A DNA stretch of 64,000 nucleotides from Calvatia gigantea (lineage: Eukaryota > Basidiomycota > Agaricomycetes > Agaricales > Lycoperdaceae): assembly GCA_025093985.1 (NCBI GenBank), contig JACAAK010000026.1, forward strand, positions 1 to 64,000. Reading direction: 5' to 3'. Shown here piece by piece: positions 30,625-42,490 of the stretch. Positions within the stretch are counted from its first letter, which is position 1. Each line of letters starts with the position of its first letter. Both the position numbers and the translations under genes were made by a program. The notes under the pieces were generated by a model. It was given only the letters and a program-made list of their open reading frames with translations. It was not told the DNA's origin and searched no databases.

Positions 30625-32180
30625 GAGCTATGCCAGCAAAAGCTTTGATTGCAGTTGAGATGAATTTTTACAAAGTGTTTTGCTAGTGCTTCTGAAGCCT
30701 TGACACAATAGCTACCTGAGTGTGCTGGGTCAAGGAGGAAGTCATTGAAGGACTTGTGATGGAAATTGACCTACCCCCTGAGGTGACAACCAACTTGTAG
30801 ACAAAGATCCTGAAAGACATCATGACTGGCCTGTGTGTAAATGCAGCTTGTGTTAATGGTGGAGTTGAGCTCAAGGCCTTTGCCTGGGTCCTCAAAGTGG
30901 ATTACAGCACTGACATGGTTACAGACTTTTTCAAACTCATCTTTAGACAACTTCAGGAGGTTGGCTGCAACTATCACACTCAAACCTCCAAGTTGACACA
31001 TCAAAGTAAGTAGTAAATAGACAGATGGGAAGATTTCTATAGGAATGTGTTGCAAATTCAACATGTAGAATGCATCCAGCTTGGCAAACAGTACATCATT
31101 TCTAGTACCAGCACAGGAGTAACGATCCAGGATGATGTCAATTATGGCAAGTAAACACTTCTGAGGGCTGAGCAAATCCAGATGACTGATGAATCAAACA
31201 ACTGTTGTTGTATAGATAAATGACCCATCCACAGCAGCAATGACTACCTTCATTTCTTCAGTGGAGGGCTATGGAGCCTGTGCTAAAGTATTGTGACATA
31301 AGAGGATGTTGTTGAAGCAGTTCCTGAGATACAGTTCAATTTCTCCATCAGTGTCTCTTGAGATTGGTAATATTGTCTTGTAGTAATTAGGGGATATACT
31401 AGTTCTGGAGAACATGGTCTTGATATGAGGCTCTGGACAACTGAAGAAAGCCCAGCACAAGGGAATGACACCATTTGACACTGCTGTGGCAATAATATGG
31501 ATGATCTCACATTGGGCGTCTGTTCCATCACATTTGTTGAGCCCATTAATGAATACCTGGACCCCATTCCTAATCCCCCTTCCATTTTCTTCCAGTTCCT
31601 GCAGTGGTTCATTGATCAGATATTGAAACTGGAACTGCATTGCCTTGTTGATGAGGGTCTTATCATGGTAGATCTTCTGATCGATGAGGTCACAGTAGGC
31701 AGGATGGGCAGTGGAGAGTTGATACACTATGGAAGGGAAGAGTTTCTCCAGTGTGCATTGTCTGCCAACTAAGAAGGAGAAAGTGATACCAAGCACTTTC
31801 TTTTTCTGAAGTTCCTCAGCACACATTTGAGCAATGGCAGACTTTCCAATTCCAGCTGGGCCTCTCATCTAGCATATTGGGAGAGGGACATTGCTGAGGG
31901 AAGGGATAGCTTGGCATATGATATCTTCAATATATTGTTTGCATGTTCCAGGGAAACACTAAGGAGAATATGAATGAGCAGATGAATCATGGGCAGCTTC
32001 AGGGGTAGATGCTTCACACAGGATATCAATACCTAATCTGAGATTCATTCATTGGCTCATCTGGTGACCAAGCTTACCAGTTGGGCCACTCAAGTAGTTA
32101 TTGGTGATTGCTGCAAACTGGCCACCACTGACCTTGATCCTCTGGGCATTACAGAGAATCGATATTGAAAAGATCTAGTA
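30625..32180 (-). pseudogene. NLR-type (NACHT NTPase) pseudogene, proximal part
   Basis: Relic of a fungal NOD-like receptor, a protein class thought to act in self/non-self recognition and programmed cell death. Read on the minus strand: an N-terminal segment (VSGGQFAAITNNY, then CFPGTCKQYIEDI, about 32120-31900), a NACHT P-loop GPAGIGKSAIAQ near 31860, FLVGRQCTLEKLFPSIVYQL, and a Walker B region reading VFINGLNKCDG where relatives have IDGLDEC, so both key Asp residues have become Asn. Downstream are the WAFFSCPEPH block, the LSVIVAANLL block (30950-31000) and HKSFNDFLLDPA near 30730. Several stops interrupt one main frame (for example near 31269, 31195 and 30771). Copia-2 cuts it at GAGCT. 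It is certainly inactive. Confidence 0.85.
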
Positions 32181-32617
32181 ATCGTGAGGGAGAATTGTTG
32201 AAGGGAGTCATTCAATGTGGAAACAGATGATATTGGGAAAGAAAGGAAGGAAGCACAGGCAGTGTGGGTTGCTGTATGCACTAGAGAATGTCCATGTGCC
32301 CTCTACAAGGCAAGGGCAGTGCTCCAAATCTTCACTGTGACATTACAATAATGGCACAGAAGATGCCTCACCATTGTGAACTTCATTATAATTGCCTGGA
32401 CTCATGTTCAATCTCCCTTTTGGTTCTGATGAAGTCAAATCATGTGCCAAGAACCAATAGGAAACTGGCCTTCTTCAATCCTATACCCTCACTCATACTT
32501 TCATTCTATTGACCACCATTGCAATCAGAAATACACAAATTGGCAGATTGCATTTGCTTGTGAACTGGAGTGTCAGCTTATGGTTGTGTGCAGACTCGCA
32601 GTGCTCAAAAATAGGAC
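32181..32617. other. Upstream flank of the NLR pseudogene
   Basis: No gene seen. About 32330-32540 resembles 330-550 at the start of the window, suggesting that two NLR flanks were once duplicated. Confidence 0.4.
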
Positions 32618-32623
32618 ACATCT

Positions 32624-33000
32624 GAAGAGATAAGGCAGCAGTTCAATAAAAATAGGGTGTGACTGTGTCCATCAGTCACAAGACTTCAAAACCAGGTCCA
32701 GGAAAAGAGAGACAAAGACCAGGAACACAAGAGAATGAGGGGCAAGAGCAATGGCATCATTGAAGACAAAAGTTCAGAACAAGTGTGGACTGAGAGTCAA
32801 CAAGAGAGTAACCAATGACAAGAGACAGAGCTGAGACAATTTAGAGCAAGACTTTGAGAGTGAAAATTTGGTATCCAATTACTAGGTGTCAAGCCTCTAC
32901 TGGCTCAACTGTATTTATACTGTAGACAACTTGTCCAGTGTTCAATTTCTATGGTTATCTACAAATACTGAATCTATATAGCAAATGTGTTGAGTTAGTA
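32624..33000 (+). mobile_element. 706-bp repeat, copy 2, left part
   Basis: Matches 11582-11960 with many C-to-T and G-to-A changes. Preceded by ACATCT (32618-32623), which recurs after the right part (42485-42490). Interrupted at TAGTA by Gypsy-B and continued at 42154. Confidence 0.85.
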
Positions 33001-33628
33001 TGTTATGTGCGTTACCTTACTTTGCAACCGGGCTCGGATCGTCTCCACTCAGGGAGAGGTTCAACGCTATAGCCCAGGAGTATTTGACAAGTCTCAATGA
33101 CTTCTGTGCAGGCTTCGGATCGCTCCCTCGAGTAGAAGCTCACGCTTGCCTGAGAAGTCCGAGTTAAGTGTCACTGCAGTCCCCAAGGTTGTTAGCCTTG
33201 TAGCAGACGAGCGAAGATAAGGAAGCTTGTTACTAGAATAACCTGAAGTAATACAAAGTACTACTTAAGGTTTATATACTAGCTACGAATAGGAGATGAG
33301 AGATTACGTAGTAAGTAAATATGAGTCAATGAGAACTACTACGGGTTAATTGGTAATCTAAGGAATCATAGGGATAGGTGAGATGAATACAGAAGAACGA
33401 GTATGAGTCATAAGAAGATAGAGTCAGGTAAGGAGAAGTACGATGATGGGAAAAGATGAAGGTGAAACAGGAACATGATTCAGAATGAATCATAAGAAGC
33501 AAAGGTAGAAGTACATGTGATAAATAAATAAAGAACGGACCGGGGTATACAGGGGAAAGAATGGAAAGTCTGTACGGAAGGTTAATACGTTAGTTCAGAG
33601 AGTCCAGGGGTGTGGTAAGTTCGTAACA
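33001..33628 (-). repeat. Gypsy-B 3' LTR (left)
   Basis: 628 bp, plus-strand ends TGTTATGTG...TTCGTAACA. Confidence 0.95.
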
Positions 33629-33660
33629 TTAGCCCGTCTCTAGGTAAATTACTCCGAAAT

Positions 33661-35478
33661 TTACGCGGATAAGACTGAATAGTCCAAAGATACCCCGTCG
33701 TCGTAATATTCATTGTCGAAGGCATCACGGGGGTTTTCCAAGATTTGTTCTTGGAAACGTTGTTTCATATTTTCTACGGCTTGGACGTGGTCGACGTATT
33801 TCGGGCAATCTTCTGGTTTGTGTTTCGGGTTGAGAGTTTCGCAGAGTCGGCAGAAGTACTGGGGGCAGGTCCAGTGGTAATGGCTAGGGCGGGTTTTTTG
33901 ACAGATAGGACAGGTGGTATAGGCACAATTACTGGCCCAGTGACCTACGGCAGGAAGATGAAGTTTGGCACATTTTTCACAAAAGGCCTTCGGGTCGAAG
34001 TTTGGGTCGTTCATAGCTCGGGGTTGGGTTGGGGTTCTTCCTTGTCCTGAGTTAGGACTGAGGGGTTTTCGAACAGGCTTCGGAGGTTTAGAAGTTGGTC
34101 CAGTTGGCCCATTAAGTTGTGTATGGCTGTTTCGAATCATTCGGGTGGGATTTGTCCATCTGGATGGGAGAGATGTGGATGGGGAAGGTACATGCGGTTC
34201 GGGGGGGGATTCTCTCGTGGGGGAATCGGCTTGTTGGTGTGGTCTGACCTTAGAAGGGCCAGTTCACTGGTTGGGTGGGATAGGCTTAATGCTATGCTCG
34301 TTGAGGTAGCGGGCGTAAGCTTGAGGTAATCCAAGGCTTCGTGATGCCTGGATAAATAGGGCTGCTTGATCGGTAGCGTGCTCATAATCCCGAGAAAGAT
34401 GTTCGAGCTGTGAAATGGCGTCGCAGATAAAACGCCAGTGATTTTGCTGATTGGCATTATGTAGATATTTGGTGCGGAAGCGAGTTCGATGGCCTCCCTT
34501 GAGGACCATCATGCGGAGGGATCCCTCAGATGAGAAATCAGTTCTAGCCCATAACTCCATGGGCGAAGGTCTATCGTTCGCAGAGGGGGGCTCGGGGGAG
34601 AAGCTGCTTCGTCTGTCGGGATCTCGGTCGGATGGGTTGGCTGCGATGTAACCCGCAGCCGAGTGTTCAGTGGGGTGTAGTTCATCCCAGGCTGACCTGG
34701 GGGGTTTCAGATTGACGGTGGTAGTTGTGGGGGACTTTGGAGAGGGGCCGGCGGTAGAGGGGGGAATGTGTCGTGGGTCGAGGACAGGAAGCTCTGCCCT
34801 AATAGATTTCGGGATCCCAGCTCGCTCCGAGGGGAGTGTTGGGGTGGGGTTGTCGGCCCGGATTGGGTAGACATACTTTGGTTTTGGCAACCAGAGGAGC
34901 TGCTGTGGGGTTGATTTCGTATCGTAGGTGGCGGTATGGGGAGTGGCTCCGGCGACGACGCTGGAGAAAGAGACTGGCAGGTCTCTTGGCTCAGGGTTGT
35001 TGGGTGGATTTGGTACGTCTGGCTGCTGGGGATGAAGTTGGGATACAGCAGAGCTGCTTCCCATTCTTGTTGGGTAGATGAGTCTATCCCAGGGGGTACT
35101 GGGAGATGATTCGGTGGAGGGGGGAATGTAGACGCAGTCTGGGCCGATGAAGATGTCGACCCAGAATTGTTTGTTCTGGTCTGCGAATTGTTGGAGCTCG
35201 TCTTTGGTAAAGACAGCATTCGGGAGGGTAATAATGGGCTTTTCAAGCAGTTCGTTAATTTGGACAGTGGGGAGAATTGGGGTTTCGTGGCCCACAGGTG
35301 TGACAGTGGGAGGGTAGGATATAGGAATATGAGGGGAGGAGGGGAGAGAATGGGCTTTTCTGACTGGGGAATTGTTTTTTGTAGAGAGGGAGGAGATTGA
35401 AGAGAGGGAAGGAGAGGGGGATGAGGCTACAATGGCCGCTTTCTTTCCCTTCTTATAGTTTTTCTGGGTTGGTGCCAT
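33661..35478 (-). pseudogene. ORF3 of Gypsy-B: disordered protein with a triple Cys/His zinc array
   Basis: 606 codons starting at ATG 35478, 61 bp after the pol stop and in a different frame from pol. One TGA (34266-34264) interrupts it, and the same frame continues. Residues 1-250 are Ser/Pro/Thr-rich and basic at the very N-terminus (KNYKKGKKA). Residues about 300-400 look helical (MELWARTDF, HWRFICDAISQLEHL). After the TGA comes a Pro-rich stretch and then three consecutive zinc-type motifs near residues 490-560: CEKC-X9-H-X4-C, CPIC-X8-H-X2-C and CRLC-X6-H-X4-C. This suggests nucleic-acid binding. I know of no named family. It is not similar by eye to ORF3 of Gypsy-A. Confidence 0.8.
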
Positions 35479-35539
35479 TGGTAGTTCGGTTTGTAGAAGT
35501 GCTGTTAAGGAATGATGGAGAGGTTGGGTGAATCCTGGA

Positions 35540-38500
35540 TTATTTATATCTTTTAGGTGGGATGGGAATTAGGTGGTGTTCTCGTTGGTATTTTCGTAAC
35601 AGTTTTTGGGCATGTGGTAAGAATTGTGCTTTGTTTTCCCAAGAGTTTTCTTCGTGGCTGTAACCTTTCCATTTGATATAGTATTCCCTTTGTTTATTCT
35701 TGGTTCTATGGTTCAAGATGCCTTCGATTTCGTATTCTTCTTCTCCTTCTATTATGTCAGGGAGAGGTGGTTGTGGGTTTGGTCCATGGGTGTTGTTTTC
35801 GGTGTATTCGGAGAGAAGGGTAGCGTGGAATACGTTGTGAATTTTCCATGTTTCAGGTAGTTTCAGTCAGTAGGAGAGTGGCGATAAGACTTCTTTGATG
35901 GTAAACGGTCCGAGGCATTTTGGTGCGATCTTATTTGATTTGAATGGGAGTTTCAGGTTTCTCTGTTCAAGCCACACTTTTTGTCCTAGGGCGAAGGGTT
36001 TGAATTTTGCTTTGATTCATTGCTCCATGCGTTCCATAGCTAGTTTGTGGGCAGCAATTGCTTCTCTTTGTGCATGGTCTAGGAGTTCTATTCGTTCTTC
36101 AGTAGTGGTGAAGTTTGATTCCTCCAGAATGGTGGGTATTCCCTGGGGTTTTGTTCCATACATGAGTTCGAAAGGGGTTTGTTTCCGGTCTGAGTGTGTT
36201 CGTGAATTGTGGGAGAATTCGAGGATTGGGAGTGCTTTAGACCAGGAGGAGGGATTTCCTGTACAGTAGATAGATAGGTATGCTGCAATTTCCTGATTGA
36301 ATCGTTCTGTTGTTCCATCTGATTGAGGGTGGTAGGCTGATGAGAATGATTGGGTGATTCCAAGTTGTTTCATGAGAGCTTGACTGGAGTTTGCTCGGAA
36401 TCTGGGGTCACGGTCGGAGATTATCTTGTCCGGTAGTCCGAATCTGGTGTAGACCTTGTCTATAATTATATCGGCAATTCCTTTGGCGGTGATTTCCTTT
36501 GTACAAGGAGTGAGAATTACCCCCTTCGTAAGTCCATGGTCCACTATGGACAGGATGGAGTCGAATCCGTGGGATTTTGGTAAATCGGTCAGCAGATCCA
36601 TAGCGATATGGCTGAATGGTCTAGTAGATATCGGCGGAGGTATTGGTTGCAATGAAGGGTGGGAAGGATTTCGGTTAATTTTGAATTGTTGGCATTTGCT
36701 GCATCCTTTAACGTAATTTCGTACGAAGGTACTCATTCCTGACCAATATACTTCAGCTTTGGCGAGGCAATAAGTTTCTTGTTCTCCAGGGTGTCTGACC
36801 AAAGGGTGGTCGTGGTATCGTTGGATGATACATCGGCGGAGTTCCACGTCTTCTGGGATGATAATCTTCCCTTCGAATGTCATAAGATGTCCATGTGGCC
36901 TGGGAATCATCTCGTATTTCGGATTTATTGCTTCTGGTGATTCTGATAGAAGTCGTTTCATGGCTTCCATGGTGATTTCGTCATATTTCGATGATTTTAC
37001 GATGTCGTTCTGTAATTCTTGATCAACCACGGAAATGAATAGTTTGTTGGGTAATACAGTGATTTCCCTGAGGAATACTTCCTTGGGTAAGACAATAACA
37101 TTTTCGTTGTCATTGTCATCATCTGGGGTGTGATCTGGTCGACGTGAGAGGGCATCGGCGGCAGGTATTTTGGTTCCTGGGACGTGTTCAATTGCGAAGT
37201 CGAAGTGTGAGAGGAAACCAAGCCATCGAGCTTGTCTTCTGGAGATGTTTTGGGGTTTTCTCCAAAAGGTGAGGTTCTTGTGATCAGTTCATATTGTTAC
37301 GCGATGTTGGGCTCCTTCTAGGTAATGTTGCCATTCTTCTAGTGCCGTGATTATGGCAAGGAGTTCCCTGTCGTGTATTTCGTAGTTTCGTTGGGTAGGG
37401 TTGAATGCTTTGGATAGGAAAGCTACTGGGTGGTAGTTTCCATTCATGTCTTGCTGTGATAAGACTGCTCCTAAGGCATATTTTGAGGCATCGGTTTCGA
37501 TAAAGAAGGGTCTTGTTTGGTCTGGCATCAGCAAAACAGGTTTCTTCATGAATTCGGATTTTAGTTGGTTGAAGGCTTCGTTTGCTTTGTGTTCCCATTC
37601 GAATTTCTTTGTTTTGGATAGAAGAGTATTAAGCGGTCGAGAGATGTCGGCATAGCGATGTATGAATTTTCGGTAGAAGTTACAGAATCCCATGAATTTT
37701 CTGACATCGCGGGTAGTGCGGGGTAAGGGCCATTCTTCTATTCCACGGAGTTTGGTGTTGTCCATTTCGATCTTGTTGGGGGAGATTATCATGCCGAGAT
37801 ATTCTAGATGGGTTTTATCAAATTCGCATTTTTCTAGTTTCAGGTACAGATCGTTGTCTTTCAAGATCTGAAGTGCTTCCAAAGTAAGGTGATCCATTTC
37901 TTCCTGAGTTTTTGCGTAGATGAGGATGTCGTCCATATAGATTATAATTCCACCTTTATCTAGCATTTTTGCGAATATGGTGTCCATCATCTTTTGAAAG
38001 GTGGCTGGGGAGTTGCACATTCCAAAGAACATGACGTTCGGTTCGTAAAGTCCGATTGGAGTTTTGAATGCAGCTTTCCATTGGTCTCCTTCTCGGATAT
38101 GGATGTTATTGTATCCGAGTCGGACGTCCATTTTCGTGAATAGTTTTGCTCCTTGAAGTTTGTCCATAATTGTTGTTATCATAGGAATAGGGTACGCATT
38201 CTTCTTGGTATGTTTATTTAGATAACGGTAATCTTGACATGGTCGAAGTTTCCCGTCCTTCTTTCCTACGAAGAAGAAGGATGAGGCCATGGGAGATTCA
38301 GATTCTCGGATGTATCCTTTTCGGAGGTTTTCGTTTATGAATTTCTTGAGTTCTTCGGTTTCAAGGGGTGATAAGGGGTACGTTTTCCCTAGTTCTGGTT
38401 TGAACGTATCCAAGAGTTCGATTTTATGGTCGTATGGCCTGGGAGGGGGGAATCGCTCAGATTTCTTTGTGTTGAAGAGTGAAGCGAATTTCTTGTATTT

Positions 38501-39307
38501 CCTGGGTATCTTTGTATCGGTTTTTGAGGTTGACTTTTGTGCAAGACTTGTAGCTTGGGTGATCTTTGTATTGATTTCGAGTTCTTGTGGAGTTTGAGTG
38601 ATTTCATAGAGTTCGTGTTCCAAATGGAATTCATCGAAATCAATGTTTTCCAAATAGAGTTTGAGTTCATCGATAGAGAGTTCAGGTTCTTCCGAATGGA
38701 CGATCGCTTCGAAGACTTTTACAGCCAGTGGGTCAAAGTCTTCGTCTAGGTAGGTGTAGCGTTCGGTATCATTCATTCCATGGATATCTAAGGCGATTTC
38801 ATTGATAGTGGTAGGTCCGTTTGTGGATTTTACGATTAAGGGTATGATGTTGTCATTGTTTCGCCATTTGAACTCTTGAGTGGTCCAATTTATGTCTGGG
38901 TTTGTTTGTTGTAGCCATGGGTATCCTAGGATTAGATCTTTGGATCCTATTCCTGAGATGTAGGCTTCGAATTGGCATTGTTTTCCATCAATTAAGGCGT
39001 TCAATTCAACGCTTTCATAGATTGATCCATTTTCATTGGAAGTTCCATCCGCATTGGATACTTTGATAGGATGTTTGATAGGGCATGTTTGTAGTCCATA
39101 GGTGTTTGTAAAATTCGAGGAGATGAAGTTTCCTTGGGCTCCAGAGTCAATTAGAGCGGTGACTGGGATATTTCATAGATGGTTCTGATTGAGTTTGATA
39201 GGGAGAAAGATTGATGCTTTATTGTCCGAGGTAGGGAGTTTTATTAGATTGATTTGTGGGTCACCCAGCGATTCCTTTACAGGATCGGGTGACACCTTCA
39301 AAAATCC
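35540..39307 (-). pseudogene. pol: Pol polyprotein of Gypsy-B (PR-RT-RNaseH-IN-chromodomain)
   Basis: One minus-strand frame from the frameshift heptamer to TAA 35542-35540. Protease LIDSGA at about 39151-39134. RT with YMDD at 37939-37928. RNase H with IETDASKYALGAVLS, NYEIHDRELLA, TDHKNL and ADALSRR. Integrase HHCC finger (HDHPLVRHPG, CSKCQQF) and DDE core (AMDLLTDLP, SDRDPRF, TTERFNQE). C-terminal chromodomain near 35720-35590 (YYIKWKGY, SWENKAQFL). In-frame TGA stops lie at 39175-39173, 37291-37289 (a Trp position, WTDHKN), 36019-36017 and 35869-35867. Without them the text is complete and collinear with chromoviruses. Two long open blocks remain: 39004-37289 and 37030-36017. Confidence 0.93.
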
Positions 39308-41373
39308 CCGAAGGGCTTGAGCGTTGGGTCAGAGATATATGCTTCTCTGAATTCCATTCTTTCGTCTGTTGGAAGTTCTCTGATCATTGCTTGGATATCG
39401 AGTGCAGAGATCTTTCGGGTTTGATTAGGAGCGGCACCGGAGTAATTCCTGGAAGCTTGAGGTTGTGAGGGTTGTGCATAACGGGGTGGTTGCATGAATC
39501 TTCTTTGTGGTGGGTTGGGTCGTCTAGGAGGTGGTTTTTCCTTGGACAAGTTTGGGTCAGGATTTGGACAGTTGCTGATAAGGTGTCCAAATTTTCCGCA
39601 ACCTATGCATTTCCCAGCTTTGTAGCGAGCAACTTGCTCAGCAGTAAATACAGCGTTTAGTTGTAATTCGGGGTCATCCAAGTCGTAGCCTTCATGAGTG
39701 TAGTCTTGCTCTGGGGGATATAGTTCTTCGTCTTCGTAAGGTGGTTCGTAGGGGTTCTGAGGTTCTGCCTGCATTTCATGTATGGTTCGTGCAGGTTGGC
39801 GATTTGGTTGAAAACGAGTGTAGTAGGTTGGTTGGAAACGGAGTGGTTGGTAGGGAGTTGGGTTTCGAGAGAAGTTTCTAGGCCACATTGCGTCAGCTTG
39901 ACGATTGACTGAGTCTCGTTATACTGCATTGGTATACCATTCAGCAATGGTTTCGGGTGGTCCTTCTTTTCTAGTCCACACTTCTCTTGCGAGATTAGGA
40001 TTGAGTCCTCGTTTATATTGTTCAATTAATGCTTCATTGTCTTGAATTCCTCCAATAGATGCAAGGCGTTGGAAATCAAGATTGAAGTCTGCTGCTGAGG
40101 ACTTATTTTGCTTCAATTCGTACCATTGTCTTCACGCAGTGATTTGTTCATCTACTGGAGTGAAGTGTTTCAAGATTTCGATTTTGAACTCTTCGAAGGT
40201 AGAGTATCTCCAAGGGATGGGTTTTCCACGGGCATCGGTAATTTGGCTTTTGTAATATTGTTCAGACCAGGATCCGGCTTTCCTTTCGACCATAAGGCCG
40301 AGGACGAATCTGATCTGTCGCTGGTCATCCGTAAATGCTCTAGGGTTCATTTCGAGATAGTTTTTGACTAGCATCCACCAAGTTTTAAATCGGGGGTTTG
40401 TTCCGTCGAAGTTCGGGGGCTTTTGTCTGATTTCTTTTGAATTTCCATCGTTTCCTACAAATTGAATGGCTGGAGTACAATGTCTTCGTCGACCTCCTCC
40501 TTCTCTTCCAATGGAGAAAGAGGACGGAGTGGATGAACCATGGCTGGAGTTTCGTGATGAGGGAGGGGAGGGAGAGGGCGCTCTTCCTTGTCGACCTCTG
40601 TGGGGAGGATCTTCTCCCGGTGTTCTTCGTCGTCCAATTCCGAAGATGGGGGTTGTAGTTCCTGATCAGGGTGGTGGTTGGTCGGTTGGTTCATTATTTG
40701 TTTCAGTTTGCGTTTGAGTGGAAGTAGCCATGCCTTCGATTTCTGGATGAATTGGTTCTTGTGATTCAAAGCCCGGGATATCTGGGTATTCGAGGGTGTC
40801 TGGAGTGTATATAAGATGGGTTCCTTCTCGATTGAGGATGTCTTGGAAGTCAATTGGATGTTTGGGCAGCTGATGGAACGTCTCGTTGTCTTTGTTGTCT
40901 TCAAGGACGGATGGCAAGATGTGGGGGTTTTCGATTCCGAATTGGGAAGGGGATATGGCTCTGGACGGTGTCTGTGGCGGTGACTCTTGAGGTGGACCTT
41001 GCTCGGGCGAATCGGGTCGAAAATAGTCGAATTTGCCACTTTGTGTTGGTTTCGGTGGTTCAGGCTCAGTGGATTTTCTAGTAGGTGCTGGTAATTCTTG
41101 TAGTAGTTTCGGTTTTTGTGATCTAGTGCGTGGGGTATGATAAATCCTTTCTAAGAATGGTGTAGAAGGTCCTTCTGGTTGATGAGTTTGTTTAGGCAGG
41201 GGAGTAGTAGGAGGCTCAAATGAGTGTTGGGTTGGTGTATGGAATGATCGTTCTGGAGATGAGGAAGGAGGATGTAAGGGACGTTTCCCTTTTCGCGACG
41301 TGGTGAAGAAAGACAGATAGCGGTAGCCAGGCCCGCTCTTCTCAACGCTACTTGGCGGAGGACAGATAACCAA
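39298..41373 (-). pseudogene. gag: Gag polyprotein of Gypsy-B
   Basis: A minus-strand frame of about 690 codons. The N-terminal third is rich in Pro, Ser and Glu. The capsid-like part begins near PPNFDGTNPRFKTWW (about 40420-40370) and runs through RQIRFVLGLM and EEFKIEILKHF. A single CCHC knuckle, CIGCGKFGHLISNC, lies near 39608-39567. Interruptions are TGA 40668-40666, TGA 40134-40132 and TAA 39921-39919. There is no ATG near the upstream end, and the first in-frame ATG is near 40731, so the true start is uncertain: it may use an alternative start or an ATG lost by mutation. The frame ends at TGA 39300-39298, directly after the slippery codons. Confidence 0.82.
39301..39307 (-). promoter_or_regulatory. 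-1 frameshift heptamer G_GAT_TTT of Gypsy-B
   Basis: In the gag frame (GG)G GAT TTT is followed directly by the gag stop TGA. Shifting -1 reads GGA TTT TTG and enters the pol frame, which is open to the protease except for one TGA (39175-39173). Same heptamer and shift as Gypsy-A. Confidence 0.65.
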
Positions 41374-41513
41374 GTCAGTGGATCCGAAGTTCCACTCTTC
41401 TTAACCCTATTACCGGGAAGGCTTCTCAACGTCAACTGGACGGAGGGATAATCGGCAGAAGCTGGCCGTAAGAGACAGGAGTCGTATAGAAATGAGAAAA
41501 GAGGTGAGGGTGG

Positions 41514-41523
41514 AGGTTATTCT
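41514..41523 (-). promoter_or_regulatory. Self-priming primer-binding site of Gypsy-B
   Basis: On the minus strand AGAATAACCT starts 2 nt after the 5' LTR and is the exact reverse complement of AGGTTATTCT inside the LTR (41769-41760, minus). A TATATAAA box lies 34 nt upstream of that LTR site (from 41803). Confidence 0.65.
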
Positions 41524-41525
41524 TA

Positions 41526-42153
41526 TGTTATGTGCATTACCTTACTTTGCAACCGGGCTCGGATTGTCTCCACTCAGGGAGAGGTTCAACGCTATAGCCC
41601 AGGAGTATTTGACAAGTCTCAATGACTTCTGTGCAGGCTTCGGATCGCTCCCTCGAGTAGAAGCTCACGCTTGCCTGAGAAGTCCGAGTTAAGTGTCACT
41701 GCAGTCCCCAAGGTTGTTAGCCTTGTAGCAGACGAGTGAAGATAAGGAAGCTTGTTACTAGAATAACCTGAAGTAATACAAAGTACTACTTAAGGTTTAT
41801 ATACTAGCTACGAATAGGAGATGAGAGATTACGTAGTAAGTAAATATGAGTCAATGAGAACTACTACGGGTTAATTGGTAATCTAAGGAATCATAGGGAT
41901 AGGTGAGATGAATACAGAAGAACGAGTATGAGTCATAAGAAGATAGAGTCAGGTAAGGAGAAGTACGATGATGGGAAAAGATGAAGGTGAAACAGGAACA
42001 TGATTCAGAATGAATCATAAGAAGCAAAGGTAGAAGTACATGTGATAAATAAATAAAGAACGGACCGGGGTATACAGAGGAAAGAATGGAAAGTCTGTAC
42101 GGAAGGTTAATACGTTAGTTCAGAGAGTCCAGGGGTGTGGTAAGTTCGTAACA
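41526..42153 (-). repeat. Gypsy-B 5' LTR (right)
   Basis: 628 bp with about four differences from the left LTR. Contains the TATA box (41803-41796, minus) and the predicted transcript start at 41769. Confidence 0.95.
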
Positions 42154-42484
42154 TAGTATAATAAAGGTTAGGCTAGGGAACTGTGGTAAAATGTTGAAAT
42201 TTTGAAACACAATGAGTGAATGTACAACTACAGAGGCAAAGAGTCTGAATTAGAAAAAAATGTCAATAACAAGAAAGATGTGCAGTGAAATTTTATTAAA
42301 GTGGGTAATGGTCTAAAACATGATGTATGGCAGGCAAAATGGACAGTTTGTGTAGTGAGCAAGGAACAAGTGGATTGGCAACAGATTGATGAATGGTTAG
42401 GGTGATGAAATCTTCAGAGGGCAGACTGATTAGTGTGAGATGCTCATTGGGTACTGTTCTGAAGGCAGTTGATGTGCAGTCTCT
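42154..42484 (+). mobile_element. 706-bp repeat, copy 2, right part
   Basis: Continues 32624-33000 after Gypsy-B and matches 11961-12287. The first five bases are the Gypsy-B target duplication. Followed by ACATCT (42485-42490). Confidence 0.85.
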
Positions 42485-42490
42485 ACATCT

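Larger units (their letters stand above)
33001..42153 (-). mobile_element. Gypsy-B: chromovirus with a zinc-finger ORF3
   Basis: 9153 bp with 628-bp LTRs (33001-33628 and 41526-42153; about four differences) and target duplication TAGTA (32996-33000 and 42154-42158). Read on the minus strand: LTR, self-priming site, long gag, -1 frameshift, pol (PR-RT-RNaseH-IN-chromodomain), ORF3 with three Cys/His fingers, LTR. All genes carry in-frame stops, nearly all TGA, despite young LTRs. A solo LTR of this family lies at 55152-55777. Confidence 0.95.

Noticed and set aside
30625..32180. Functional NLR gene
   Set aside because: Multiple stops, altered Walker B, a frameshift and a 6.8-kb insertion.
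33745..35400. Several plus-strand frames across Gypsy-B
   Set aside because: They are antisense shadows of ORF3, which has the zinc array and family context on the minus strand.
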